Positions 38,160 to 46,198 of a stretch of 64,000 nucleotides of DNA are shown here, one piece after another. Below the pieces are notes generated by a model that was not told the origin of the DNA, did no database searches, and saw only the letters and a program-made list of their open reading frames with translations. Origin of the DNA: an uncultured Clostridia bacterium (GTDB taxonomy: Bacteria > Bacillota > Clostridia > Christensenellales > Borkfalkiaceae); assembly GCA_944330115.1 (NCBI GenBank), contig CALVIN010000001.1:62001-126000 (forward strand). The letters run 5' to 3'. A program made the translations under genes and the position numbers. Position 1 is the stretch's first letter. The number at the start of each line of letters is the position of its first letter.

Positions 38160-38555
38160 ATGGGCTTTATAATAATAATGTTGCTCGCGCTGTGCGCGGG
38201 GCTGCTCGGCGGGATGGGAATGGGCGGCGGCACAATACTCATTCCCGCGCTCACCATATTTTTGGGCATAGAGCAGCACGCAGCGCAGGCGGCAAACCTT
38301 CTCGCCTTCCTGCCCATGGCGCTCATCAGCTTAAAAATACATTCGGGCAACGGGCTTATAAAGGCGCGCGGCGCGCTGTGGATAATAATTCCCGCCGTCG
38401 CGCTCTCCCTGGGCGGGGCGTTCCTCGCGGCATACACACCGTCGGCGCTGCTCAGGCGAATGTTCGGCGCCTTTCTCATAGCGCTGGCAATAAAGCAGGC
38501 GTTCGATGTGTATAATTCCATAAAGGAGCAAAATGCGCAAAAAAAGGGCGGGTGA
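38160..38555 (+). CDS. Half-size TauE/SafE (TSUP) membrane protein, second of a pair
   Basis: The 131-residue product has its own Gly-rich signature (GLLGGMGMGGGTILIPAL), then helices and a short basic tail. A GGGGG tract at 38151-38155 lies 4 nt before the ATG. An in-frame GTG at 38103 is rejected, since it would read through the repeat element. The stop codon lies inside the terminator stem at 38535. Both halves carry the N-terminal-type signature, as expected for the two repeats of a full-size family member. Confidence 0.8.
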   Translation: MGFIIIMLLALCAGLLGGMGMGGGTILIPALTIFLGIEQHAAQAANLLAFLPMALISLKIHSGNGLIKARGALWIIIPAVALSLGGAFLAAYTPSALLRRMFGAFLIALAIKQAFDVYNSIKEQNAQKKGG

Positions 38556-38573
38556 GGCCGTCCTTTTTTTGCG
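38535..38573 (+). terminator. Intrinsic terminator of the TSUP pair
   Basis: GCGCAAAAAAAGG pairs with CCTTTTTTTGCGC across a CGG/CCG top, giving a stem that contains a T run. It overlaps the last codons. Confidence 0.75.
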
Positions 38574-38632
38574 CCGCTATTTATCATCGCTTTATATCGT
38601 TTGGCGCCCTGCGCCATAAATTTTACCCACGC

Positions 38633-40162
38633 TCAAATGCGCGTTTTTTTGCGCTTCAGCTTGCCCAGCCTGCGCTTTATGGCGTTCTTTGCGGGGTCGA
38701 GCGAGTATGTGCCGAACAGCAGGAAGGCTGCGGCAATAAATGCGGCAACGGCAATTCCTCCCGCCGTCAGCGCGGCAAAGGGGGCAAGGTTGTTCTCCAA
38801 TATCCCCATCAGCAGCCTGCCGAAGGCGCAGCTCATGGCGCACGCCGCCGCGCCGCGCAGCGTATAGCCCAAGATCTTCACGCCCGGGCACAGCTTTTTA
38901 AGCAGCCGCATGTTGAGTATGCAGGTAATAACATAGCTCGCCGCCAGGCCGACTACATACGAATACACCCCTATAAACGGCGTGAGCGCCGCAATGCAGG
39001 CAAGCGTGGCCGCCGCCCCGCAGAAGTAGTATACAAGGGTGGCCTTCTCCCTGTTCATGGAGTTGAGTATGGTGTTTGTTATCATCGAAAGGCACATGGG
39101 CAGCAGCATAAAGCAGCCGTTTTTTACTATTTCGCCGCTCAAGCTGTCCGAAAAGAGCACCTCGCCCGCCGTATTCCCCAGCGCAAACAGCACGGGTATG
39201 AGCGCAAAGGCTATCAGCACGGCGGCCTTCAACGATTTTTCCACGTCGGCGCGCAGCAGGTCGGCGCGGTTTTTATAAAAGTTTTCCGAAAGTTCGGGCG
39301 CAAGCACCACGGCAATGCTGCCTATCAGCGAGGAGGGTATGAACAGTATGGGCACGGCCATGCCCGCCGCCACGCCGTAAAGGCTCACGGCCTCACTGTC
39401 GGTAAGTCCGCACATCTTCACCAGCAAAAAGGGCATCAGCACTGCAACGAGCGAGTTCATCAGCGAGGTAGAGGTGCGCATTGCCGTCACGGGCAGCGAG
39501 GAGGAGAGCAGCGGCTTCAACTGCCCCTTCGGGCTTACGAGCTTGCCTCCCTTTTTAAAGTACCAAAAGAGAGATACGGCAAATGAGAATATATACGATA
39601 TGAACACCGCCATCGCCGCCCTGCGCGCGCCGTCCTCGGCACCCGCCGCCCCCGCGACGAGCACGCAGCCTAATATCACCATCAGCGCGTCCTCGGCCAG
39701 CTCTATCAGCGAGTAGGGCATAAACTGCCTGTCGCCCCAGAATGCGCCGCGCATCACCGAGTATACCGAAGTTATTATAAGCCCGGGCAGCATTATCAGA
39801 AATACGTCCAGGCACCTCCCGTCGGAGAACAGCAGGCCGAATATCTTTTGTCCGCCGAAGATGAGCGCCACGGCGGGCACGGTGAAAATCAGCGTGCTCA
39901 CGATGCCCGCCGTCACCACGGCGTTGCGCCCCGCGGTGTTGCCCAGCGCGTTCTGCTTTGTTATCAGGCGCGAAACGGTGACGGGCACGCCCGAGGAGGC
40001 GGCCGTAAGCAGCACCGAAAATACCGAGAGCGCTATCTGATATATCCCCAGCCCCTCGGCGCCTATCATGCGCGAAAGCGCTATTCTGTAAAAAAAGCTC
40101 AGGCTCTTCTCCACCGTCGAAAAAAAGGTGACCTGCGCCGTCGTCTTGTAAATACTTGTCAT
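38633..40162 (-). CDS. SpoVB-like lipid flippase (MATE/MOP superfamily)
   Basis: The 509-residue product is a polytopic protein with about 14 membrane helices and the Polysacc_synt pattern of the SpoVB/MurJ group (a FFYRIALSRMIGAEGLGIYQ stretch near the start, GVPVTVSRL). SpoVB-type proteins are thought to flip lipid-linked precursors during cortex synthesis. The start is set at the ATG (40162); two TTG codons before it are open but unsupported. No ribosome site is visible. The basic C terminus (KRRLGKLKRKK) is cytoplasmic by the positive-inside rule. Several spoVB paralogues are usual, so the exact role is uncertain. Confidence 0.8.
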   Translation of the reverse strand: MTSIYKTTAQVTFFSTVEKSLSFFYRIALSRMIGAEGLGIYQIALSVFSVLLTAASSGVPVTVSRLITKQNALGNTAGRNAVVTAGIVSTLIFTVPAVALIFGGQKIFGLLFSDGRCLDVFLIMLPGLIITSVYSVMRGAFWGDRQFMPYSLIELAEDALMVILGCVLVAGAAGAEDGARRAAMAVFISYIFSFAVSLFWYFKKGGKLVSPKGQLKPLLSSSLPVTAMRTSTSLMNSLVAVLMPFLLVKMCGLTDSEAVSLYGVAAGMAVPILFIPSSLIGSIAVVLAPELSENFYKNRADLLRADVEKSLKAAVLIAFALIPVLFALGNTAGEVLFSDSLSGEIVKNGCFMLLPMCLSMITNTILNSMNREKATLVYYFCGAAATLACIAALTPFIGVYSYVVGLAASYVITCILNMRLLKKLCPGVKILGYTLRGAAACAMSCAFGRLLMGILENNLAPFAALTAGGIAVAAFIAAAFLLFGTYSLDPAKNAIKRRLGKLKRKKTRI

Positions 40163-40274
40163 CAACAATATTCTACAATTTGCGCGCCCCGATTATGTGT
40201 GCAAACCGCCCGTATTTCCGCTATATTTTTTAATTATAGTATCAAAACGCCGCCCTGCGGCATAAAATATAGCG

Positions 40275-40565
40275 ATGTACGAGCTAAAACTTGCAAGACC
40301 GCGGCTGTACCGCGTAAAGCGCGGGCAGACCCCGCGCGAAATTTCCGATGCGTTTTGCTGCCCCGTGCCCGAGGACGCGGAGGAGGGGGACATCATTTTG
40401 CTGCCTCAAGGGCGGTATGTGCAATACCGCGCGGGCGTGGGCGAAAGCTACGCCTCCATAGCCGCAAAATTCGGCATGGCGGAGGAGGAGCTCAAAGAGC
40501 TCAACGGGGGCAGGGCGGTGTATCCCACCTGCCGCGTGCTCGTCCCTGAGGCAGAGGGGCATTGA
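40275..40565 (+). CDS. Small LysM-domain protein
   Basis: The 96-residue product has a LysM domain at about residues 46-91 (YVQYRAGVGESYASIAAKFGM..., ending in a YPTCRVLVP strand). A degenerate copy may occupy residues 10-45 (YRVKRGQTPREI...). LysM binds peptidoglycan or chitin-like glycans. It has no signal peptide, as in many cortex- or coat-associated spore proteins. No ribosome site is seen; a TAAAAT at 40263-40268 lies just 6 nt before the ATG, so the transcript could be leaderless, but the -35 is poor. Confidence 0.75.
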   Translation: MYELKLARPRLYRVKRGQTPREISDAFCCPVPEDAEEGDIILLPQGRYVQYRAGVGESYASIAAKFGMAEEELKELNGGRAVYPTCRVLVPEAEGH

Positions 40566-40748
40566 CGGCGCAAAATTTAATTTTACCGGGTAAGCCTCTG
40601 CCTGCACAGTAAATAAAAAGGCGGCAAAATCATATAATAGACTATAAAAATAACACTCTACAAAAATCTGCCGCGCCGCGGGCGCAGAGTGCCATGGCAA
40701 GTTATGGCCGCCGGGCGGCGCGCTCCCAAATAAAGACGGAGGTCAAAG

Positions 40749-41399
40749 ATGTCATTTTTTTCCAATTTTCAGTCGGATAAGTGTCCCGGCGCCATAAGCG
40801 GGAACCCGCTCAACGGATTGTGTGAAAAAGTGTGCATTCAGGCACAAAAGATATTCGATGCCTGCATCAAGCAGATCCAGCTTGAAAATTACACTCTCAC
40901 CCTCACCGAGCTGCCGTCCGACGTTACATACCCCCTGACTTTCATAAGCGCAAAGTCTGTCACCTCGGCGGGCACCATCTCGGCGCTCACCGTCGAAAGG
41001 CTTGCCGATAAGCCTGGCTGCGCACGCGTGCAGGCCACTGTGAGCATACCGGTGGAGGTGCTCTTCACCGACGCAAACGGCACCGAGGGCACCGCGCAGT
41101 CGGTGATAACGGTAAAGCAGGATGTGCTCCTGTTCGTCCCCGCTCCCTCGATAATGCCCTATAAGGTGACGGCGGAGGTGAGCGCGGTTTGCGCCGAGGG
41201 CACCTTCAACGAGGGTGAAAACACCTTTACGGTAAACGCCTGCATAACCATAATCTTAAAGATAGCCATAGATGTGGAGATACTTCTCCCCAGCTACGGC
41301 TACTGCGCCATCCCTCCCGCCCAGGACTACTCGCAGGAGGTATGTGCGGGCTTCTTCGAGCTGCCGCTCTATCCCCAGGGCAACATAAAGCAGAAGTAA
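40749..41399 (+). CDS. Conserved protein of spore formers, function unknown
   Basis: The 216-residue product begins with a Cys-rich segment (KCPGAI... NPLNGLCEKVCIQ) and continues with beta-rich repeats of the form PVEVLFTD..., a DVLLFVPAPSIMPYKVTAE stretch and TIILKIAIDVEILLPSYGYC near the C terminus. I recall similar proteins from Clostridia, probably of the spore surface, but cannot name a family with certainty. No signal peptide. A CATATAATA at 40631-40639 would fit a sigma-K-type -10 element, which would agree with late mother-cell expression; that is weak. Confidence 0.7.
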   Translation: MSFFSNFQSDKCPGAISGNPLNGLCEKVCIQAQKIFDACIKQIQLENYTLTLTELPSDVTYPLTFISAKSVTSAGTISALTVERLADKPGCARVQATVSIPVEVLFTDANGTEGTAQSVITVKQDVLLFVPAPSIMPYKVTAEVSAVCAEGTFNEGENTFTVNACITIILKIAIDVEILLPSYGYCAIPPAQDYSQEVCAGFFELPLYPQGNIKQK

Positions 41400-41454
41400 A
41401 TGCCCGCCCGATCAGTATAACGGCATACGGTCGCATAAATAAATTCTCCTTATA

Positions 41455-41490
41455 AAAAAGCGGGCGCGCGCCGGAAAGGCGCGCGCCCGC
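41455..41490 (-). terminator. Intrinsic terminator downstream of spo0A
   Basis: A perfect 13-bp stem (41460-41472 with 41478-41490) followed on the minus strand by six Ts. It lies about 140 bp past the spo0A stop. Confidence 0.8.
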
Positions 41491-41628
41491 AACTTGCGTT
41501 TAAAAACACATATATCAAATTTTATTGTCAAAATATCGGCATTTTGCTAATATATATTTACGTTAAAATTATTTATATGCAAAGTTTTATTTACTGTAAT
41601 TGTGCCGTTCTTTAAGTTTTAGCACACA

Positions 41629-42408
41629 TCAAAATTCGTTGTTCAGTTTTTTCGCATAGTAAAAAATGAACTCTGTTATCGTGGGTATGCCCTTTGCCGA
41701 CTTTATCCTTGCGGTGTAGTTGGCTTTCAGTTCCTCCTCGCTCGTGGAGTTCCACGCGCGGTTTATGGCGTTCTGCATGGCGCGTTCAACGCTGTTTCCC
41801 GTCTTGCCGTATTTCTGGCTGACCACGTTGCACACGTGCTGCACGGGCTGCTTCATTATTATGCTTATGGCGTCGATGAGATATCTGTAGCCTATCGACT
41901 TCGAGCTTATGCCTATCTTGTCGAGCTCGTTGGATATCCTGCGCTGTACGCGCCTCTCGGCCATCTCGTCGGTGGGGCGTTCCTCGCCGTAGCCTTCCTT
42001 TGCCTTGCGTGCAGAAATTATCGGCGCGGTTATCTTCAAAAAGCTTATCGCGTCCTCTGCAACGTTCGTGCATGTGCTCTTTTTCATAATGAAGTCTGCG
42101 CCGCATTCTTTAACGGCCTTGCCGCCGGGCGCCGAATCGTCGGCTACGGCGAGCACAAAGGGAGGGCGGGCAATGTCGGCCGTTTTAAGTTTTTTCAAAA
42201 AGTCGACGATGTCGCTGTCCTCTTTTTCTCCTATGCCCACGATTATCGCGTCGGGGCGTGCGTCGAATACATATTGCATCGCGCGGGTTGGATTGTTAGT
42301 GACTCCTGCAAGCGTAAAATTGTCGGCGTTTTTTGCAATCTCGCCTATCATTTCTTTGCAGTTTGCAGGGTCGCTTTCAATCAGAAGTAATGTTAGCTTT
42401 TCACTCAT
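41629..42408 (-). CDS. spo0A: Sporulation response regulator Spo0A with degenerate receiver
   Basis: Spo0A is the master regulator of sporulation. The C-terminal DNA-binding domain (about residues 155-259) is well kept: ELDKIGISSKSIGYRYLIDAI, KYGKTGNSVERAMQNAINRAW, and a PTITEFIFYYAKKL end. The receiver (1-120) is not: the acidic pair reads E11-S12, the phosphoacceptor position is Gly58 (codon GGC, 42235-42237) in the IIVGIG strand where Asp is expected, and the Thr of the next strand is lost. Lys109/110 remains. Phosphorylation at the usual Asp is therefore impossible. No spoIVB gene lies next to it. Confidence 0.9.
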   Translation of the reverse strand: MSEKLTLLLIESDPANCKEMIGEIAKNADNFTLAGVTNNPTRAMQYVFDARPDAIIVGIGEKEDSDIVDFLKKLKTADIARPPFVLAVADDSAPGGKAVKECGADFIMKKSTCTNVAEDAISFLKITAPIISARKAKEGYGEERPTDEMAERRVQRRISNELDKIGISSKSIGYRYLIDAISIIMKQPVQHVCNVVSQKYGKTGNSVERAMQNAINRAWNSTSEEELKANYTARIKSAKGIPTITEFIFYYAKKLNNEF

Positions 42409-42773
42409 AATAAAACCTCTGTCTGCTGATTTGTCTGTCTTGTTTTGGCTCTATCTTACCACATAAAAATCAATAAAACAATACTTAATTACTATAATAA
42501 TATTTGTTTTGAAATATTCAGCGTCTGCCGTCGCCTTATTTATACGCGCGCGTGCGCGTACATATCTGTTACGTAAATACCCGCATTTTTTCACTTGAAT
42601 TCCGTCGTCCGTCAACTTGCGGCAACGCCGCCGCATTTTATCCGGTACCCTCATGCTCCGCCCAATTTTGTATAACTTTTTGGCCGTTATTTTAATTTTG
42701 CGCCCCGTTTGCCGTCAAAACTTTAAAAAAAGTACTTTCAAAATTGCGCGCCGTATGATATCATTATATAGAT
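42409..42773. other. Stretch of 365 bp between spo0A and the phosphoesterase gene
   Basis: It contains the spo0A promoter (42453-42481) and a TACGCGC/GCGCGTA hairpin near 42542-42559. No 0A-box-like sequence or gene was recognised. Confidence 0.55.
42453..42481 (-). promoter_or_regulatory. Candidate promoter of spo0A
   Basis: On the minus strand, TTGTTT (plus 42476-42481), 17 bp, TAAGAT (plus 42453-42458), leaving a leader of about 40 nt. This is sigma-A-like; a sigma-H promoter is not evident. Confidence 0.5.
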
Positions 42774-43469
42774 ATGAATATATTTTCCATAAGCGATCTG
42801 CACCTCTCCGGCGTAAACCCCAAGCCCATGAACATCTTTGGTGAGGGGTGGGAGGGGCACTTCGAAAAAATCTGTTCCGACTGGCGCGAAAAGGTGACGG
42901 CCGAAGATATTGTGCTCATCTGCGGCGACATAAGCTGGGGCATCACGCTGGAAGAGGGGCTGTTCGATATAAACCGCCTTGCACCCCTTCCGGGCAAAAA
43001 GGTGTTCATCCGCGGCAACCACGACTATTGGTGGAACGGCATAACCAAACTGCGCGACAGGGCGCCCGACGATACCTTCTTCTTTCTGCAAAACGACTGC
43101 GTAAAATTTGAAAACGTGGTGATATGCGGTTCGCGCGGGTGGACGTGCCCGGGCAGTCCCGACTACACCGAGCAGGACAACAAGATATACCTGCGCGAGG
43201 CCGAGCGCTTTAAATTGTGTTTTGAAAAGGCAAACAAGCTGCGCGGCGAGGGCGATATGCTCATCGCCATGATACACTACCCACCCTACAGTTTAAAAAA
43301 CGGGCAGACGCTGTTCACGCAGCTGTTTGAAGAGAACAAGGTCAACATAGCCGTATTCGGCCACCTGCACGGCGACACCTATTTCCCGTTCAGGAGCACC
43401 AAAAACGGGGTGGAGTACGTCCTCACCTCGTGCGACAAAGTCGGGTTCAAATTACAGAAAATATGCTGA
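42774..43469 (+). CDS. Calcineurin-like metallophosphoesterase
   Basis: The 231-residue product has the metal-binding motifs of the family in order: DLHL (8-11), GDISWG, GNHDYWW and GHLHGD, the last two giving His ligands. The substrate is unknown; proteins of this group are often annotated as cytosolic phosphohydrolases. No ribosome site is present before the ATG. A TATATA at 42765-42770 lies 3 nt upstream, so the leader is very short. Confidence 0.85.
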   Translation: MNIFSISDLHLSGVNPKPMNIFGEGWEGHFEKICSDWREKVTAEDIVLICGDISWGITLEEGLFDINRLAPLPGKKVFIRGNHDYWWNGITKLRDRAPDDTFFFLQNDCVKFENVVICGSRGWTCPGSPDYTEQDNKIYLREAERFKLCFEKANKLRGEGDMLIAMIHYPPYSLKNGQTLFTQLFEENKVNIAVFGHLHGDTYFPFRSTKNGVEYVLTSCDKVGFKLQKIC

Positions 43470-43497
43470 GTGCTCGCGATTATCAGAAGCACCGTCA

Positions 43498-43535
43498 TTA
43501 CCTCCCCTCGAGCGGGAGGTGGCGCTCCTCGCAAA
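43498..43535. repeat. Palindromic repeat element, copy R4 (short)
   Basis: ACCTCCCCTCGAGCGGGAGGT (43500-43520) with GGCGCTCCTCGC after it, matching the first half of the other units. The GACGGAAGGG end is missing. Confidence 0.6.
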
Positions 43536-43562
43536 GCGCGTCGCGCTGCGCGCCCGTTTTTT
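43536..43562 (+). terminator. Possible terminator of the phosphoesterase gene
   Basis: GCGCG (43536-43540) pairs with CGCGC (43549-43553) before a run of six Ts. Confidence 0.45.
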
Positions 43563-43587
43563 CCTGAGCTAAATTTTTGATATTTGC

Positions 43588-43616
43588 TTTACTTTGCGGC
43601 GCGGCTATGTTATAAT
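43588..43616 (+). promoter_or_regulatory. Promoter of the pyr operon
   Basis: TTTACT (43588-43593), 17 bp, TATAAT (43611-43616) with a TGT extended -10. It lies about 300 bp upstream of pyrB. Confidence 0.6.
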
Positions 43617-43702
43617 TGTTGCCGATAACAACAATATGCCGCGCGGCCGTCGCCGTCCGTTTTTCGGCGGGGCGCTCTGCCGCGGCAAACAAGAGATACA
43701 CT

Positions 43703-43810
43703 ATGGCGGCGTTTTGCAGTGAGGAGTGCGACATATCCGGGCGCGCTTTAAATTTAATGCAGCTTACTTGGCGGATTGACCGTTCGGTTCGGCTTATTTT
43801 ATTGCCTTGA
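43703..43810 (+). CDS. Possible leader peptide of the pyr operon (35 codons)
   Basis: An ATG at 43703 with a weak AAGAGA upstream opens a 35-codon frame. Its last codons are U-rich (CTT ATT TTA TTG) and its stop (43808-43810) lies 5 nt before the attenuator-like hairpin at 43814-43836. This arrangement is like the pyrBI leader of enterobacteria. The peptide itself has no recognisable domain, and it may not be translated. Confidence 0.4.
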   Translation: MAAFCSEECDISGRALNLMQLTWRIDRSVRLILLP

Positions 43811-43813
43811 ACC

Positions 43814-43836
43814 GCGCGGAATACCCGCTTTTTTTG
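43814..43836 (+). terminator. Attenuator-like terminator in the pyr leader
   Basis: A short GC stem with one bulge (GCG-GG with CC-CGC) around AATA is followed by seven Ts (43829-43835). The stem has only about 5 bp. A CGGTTC/GAACCG alternative just upstream could act as an antiterminator. No PyrR-binding loop was found. Confidence 0.45.
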
Positions 43837-43916
43837 TGTAAAAAGGGGCGCTCTGTGCGCATTTTGCCCCTGCAACACGGCTTGCCGTTACAACAAGGAA
43901 GAAAAAAGAGGTTTTT

Positions 43917-44846
43917 ATGCTTTCAAAAAAAGACTTGCTCGGACTTTACGACACCCCGGCGGAGGAGATCGTTGAAATTTTAGACAGGGCCGCCGAGATG
44001 AAGGCCCTCCTTCTCGAGGGTAAAAAGGCCGAAAACACGCTCCGCGGAACGGCGCTCATCACGCTTTTCTACGAAAACAGCACCCGCACGCGCACCTCGT
44101 TCGAGCTCGCAGGCAAATATCTCGGCGCGGCTGAGGTAAACATCTCGGCGTCGTCGAGCTCCGTTCAGAAGGGCGAAACGCTCATCGATACGGGCAAGAC
44201 GCTCGACGCCATGAAGATAGACTACATCGCAATACGCCACCCCCTCGCGGGCGCGCCCAAACTGCTCGCCGAAAACGTGCACGCCTCGGTGATAAACGCG
44301 GGCGACGGCATGAACGAGCACCCCACGCAGGCGCTGCTCGATATGTTCTCCATGCGCGAAAAATTCGGCAGGATAGCCGGGCTCAAAGTTGCCATTTTGG
44401 GCGACATTAAGCACAGCCGCGTGGCAAAGTCCAACCTCTTCGGTTTAAAAAAGCTGGGCGCGGACGTGTTTATGTACGCTCCCCAAACGCTCATGCCCAT
44501 GGAGATCGAAAAGCTGGGCGCGCACGTCTGCTCCACGATGGAGGAGGCGATAGAGGGCGCTCACTGCGTGATGGGGCTGAGGATCCAGCTCGAGCGCCAG
44601 AAGGGCGGTCTGTTCCCCTCGCTTTCGGAATACAGCAAATTTTACGGCGTAAAGGACGGCATGCTCGCCCTCGCCGATAAAGACGCGATAATAATGCACC
44701 CCGGCCCCGTGAACAGGGGCATAGAGCTCACCCCGTCGCTCATCGACGGCGGCAGCAGCGTCATATGCGAGCAGGTCACCAACGGCCTTTCGGTGAGAAT
44801 GGCCGTGCTTTCCCTCCTCAGGGAATACAGGGAGAAGAACTTATGA
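43917..44846 (+). CDS. pyrB: Aspartate carbamoyltransferase catalytic chain
   Basis: Joins carbamoyl phosphate and aspartate in the second step of UMP synthesis. The 309-residue product has the carbamoyl-phosphate site STRTRTSFE (about residues 53-61), SSVQKGET and HPTQALLD. No regulatory pyrI is seen. GAGG at 43908-43911 is 5 nt before the ATG. The stop codon overlaps the pyrC start (ATGA). It opens the six-gene pyrBCFKDE operon; carAB and pyrR are absent from this window. Confidence 0.97.
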   Translation: MLSKKDLLGLYDTPAEEIVEILDRAAEMKALLLEGKKAENTLRGTALITLFYENSTRTRTSFELAGKYLGAAEVNISASSSSVQKGETLIDTGKTLDAMKIDYIAIRHPLAGAPKLLAENVHASVINAGDGMNEHPTQALLDMFSMREKFGRIAGLKVAILGDIKHSRVAKSNLFGLKKLGADVFMYAPQTLMPMEIEKLGAHVCSTMEEAIEGAHCVMGLRIQLERQKGGLFPSLSEYSKFYGVKDGMLALADKDAIIMHPGPVNRGIELTPSLIDGGSSVICEQVTNGLSVRMAVLSLLREYREKNL

Positions 44847-46111
44847 AATATGTTATAAAGAACGGTTCCGTCGTATTTTGTGACGGTGTAAAGAGGTGCG
44901 ACATCCTCGTTGAGGACGGCAAAATTGCCAGACTTGCCGAAAATATAGATGCCGACTGCGAAGTGCTCGATGCCGAAGGGCTCCATGTGTTCCCCGGCCT
45001 TATAGATATGCACGTTCATCTGCGCGAACCCGGCTTTGAGGGCAAGGAAGATATAGCAAGCGGCTCAAGGGCCGCGGTGGCTGGCGGCTTCACGCAGGTA
45101 TGCTGCATGCCAAACACCAACCCCGTGTGCGACAACGCCGTGGTGGTCACCTATATAAAATACCGCGCCGAACAGGTGGGCCTTTGCAAGGTGCACCCCA
45201 TAGGCAGCATAACCAAGGGTGAAAAGGGCGATGAGCTCGCCGAAATAGGCAAGATGGCCGAGGCGGGCGCCGTGGCCATCTCCGACGACGGCCGCTCGGT
45301 CATGGATTCAAAGATAATGCGCCTTGCCATGGAATATGCGCACGGCTTCAACTTAAAGTGCCTCTGCCACTGCGAGGACGAAAACCTCGTCGACGGCGGG
45401 GTGGTCAACGAGGGGCTCAACTCCACGATAACCGGCCTTAAAGGCAGCATACGCGCCGCCGAGGACATAATGATAGCGCGCGAGATAGCTCTCTCCGAGA
45501 GCCTGGATATCCCCGTGCACATCTGCCACGTGTCCACATACAGCGGCGTTGAAATAATACGCAGCGCCAAGGCGCGCGGCGTAAAGGTCACCGCCGAGAG
45601 CTGCCCGCACTACTTCTGGCTGACCGACGACGTGATAACGGGCTTTAACACCTTCACAAAGGTCAACCCGCCCATAAGGGAGGAGCGCGACAGGCTGGCT
45701 GTGATAGAGGGCCTCAAAGACGGCACGCTCGACTGCATAGTCACCGACCACGCCCCCCACAGCAGCAAGGACAAGGAGGTGGAGTATTCGCTCGCCGCGT
45801 TCGGCATAAGCGGGATAGAGACGAGCTTCTCGCTCTCCTACACCAAGCTCGTAAAGGAGGGCAACTTCTCATTAAGCGAACTTGCCGACAGAATGAGCGC
45901 CGCGCCGGCGCGCATACTCGGCCTTGAGGGCGGCGAAATAAGGGAGGGCGGCGTGGCCGACCTCACCATAGCCGACCTTGCCGCAAAGTATGTGATAGAC
46001 GGCGAAAAGTTCCTCTCCAAGGGCAAGAACACGCCCTTCAACGGGCAGGAAGTTTACGGCAGGATAGCCTATACCATAGTAGACGGCGCCGTTAAGTATT
46101 CTGCAAACTGA
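44843..46111 (+). CDS. pyrC: Dihydroorotase
   Basis: Closes carbamoyl-aspartate to dihydroorotate. The 422-residue amidohydrolase has the first metal motif HVHLREPG, later metal-binding His residues (CHCEDE, ICHVST) and the TDHAPHS motif. It is of the class I type common in Firmicutes. The ATG at 44843 overlaps the pyrB stop by 4 nt, with GGGAGAAG just upstream. An upstream in-frame start inside pyrB is unlikely. Confidence 0.96.
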   Translation: MKYVIKNGSVVFCDGVKRCDILVEDGKIARLAENIDADCEVLDAEGLHVFPGLIDMHVHLREPGFEGKEDIASGSRAAVAGGFTQVCCMPNTNPVCDNAVVVTYIKYRAEQVGLCKVHPIGSITKGEKGDELAEIGKMAEAGAVAISDDGRSVMDSKIMRLAMEYAHGFNLKCLCHCEDENLVDGGVVNEGLNSTITGLKGSIRAAEDIMIAREIALSESLDIPVHICHVSTYSGVEIIRSAKARGVKVTAESCPHYFWLTDDVITGFNTFTKVNPPIREERDRLAVIEGLKDGTLDCIVTDHAPHSSKDKEVEYSLAAFGISGIETSFSLSYTKLVKEGNFSLSELADRMSAAPARILGLEGGEIREGGVADLTIADLAAKYVIDGEKFLSKGKNTPFNGQEVYGRIAYTIVDGAVKYSAN

Positions 46112-46198
46112 AAACGCGCTTGCGCGTCCGTATCGCTGTGCGCGCGGCGCGCATATAAATAAACTGAAATTTTTAGCTTAGTAATTTAAGGAGCGGAT

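Larger units (their letters stand above)
43470..43916. other. Stretch of 447 bp: phosphoesterase 3' end and pyr leader
   Basis: It holds repeat R4 (43498-43535), a possible terminator (43536-43562), the pyr promoter (43588-43616) and a leader with a possible 35-codon peptide and an attenuator-like hairpin. Confidence 0.65.

Noticed and set aside
43715-43735. A possible PyrR-binding loop around CAGTGAGGAG in the pyr leader
   Set aside because: The GNGAGG core is there but the required UCC before it and a supporting stem are missing.
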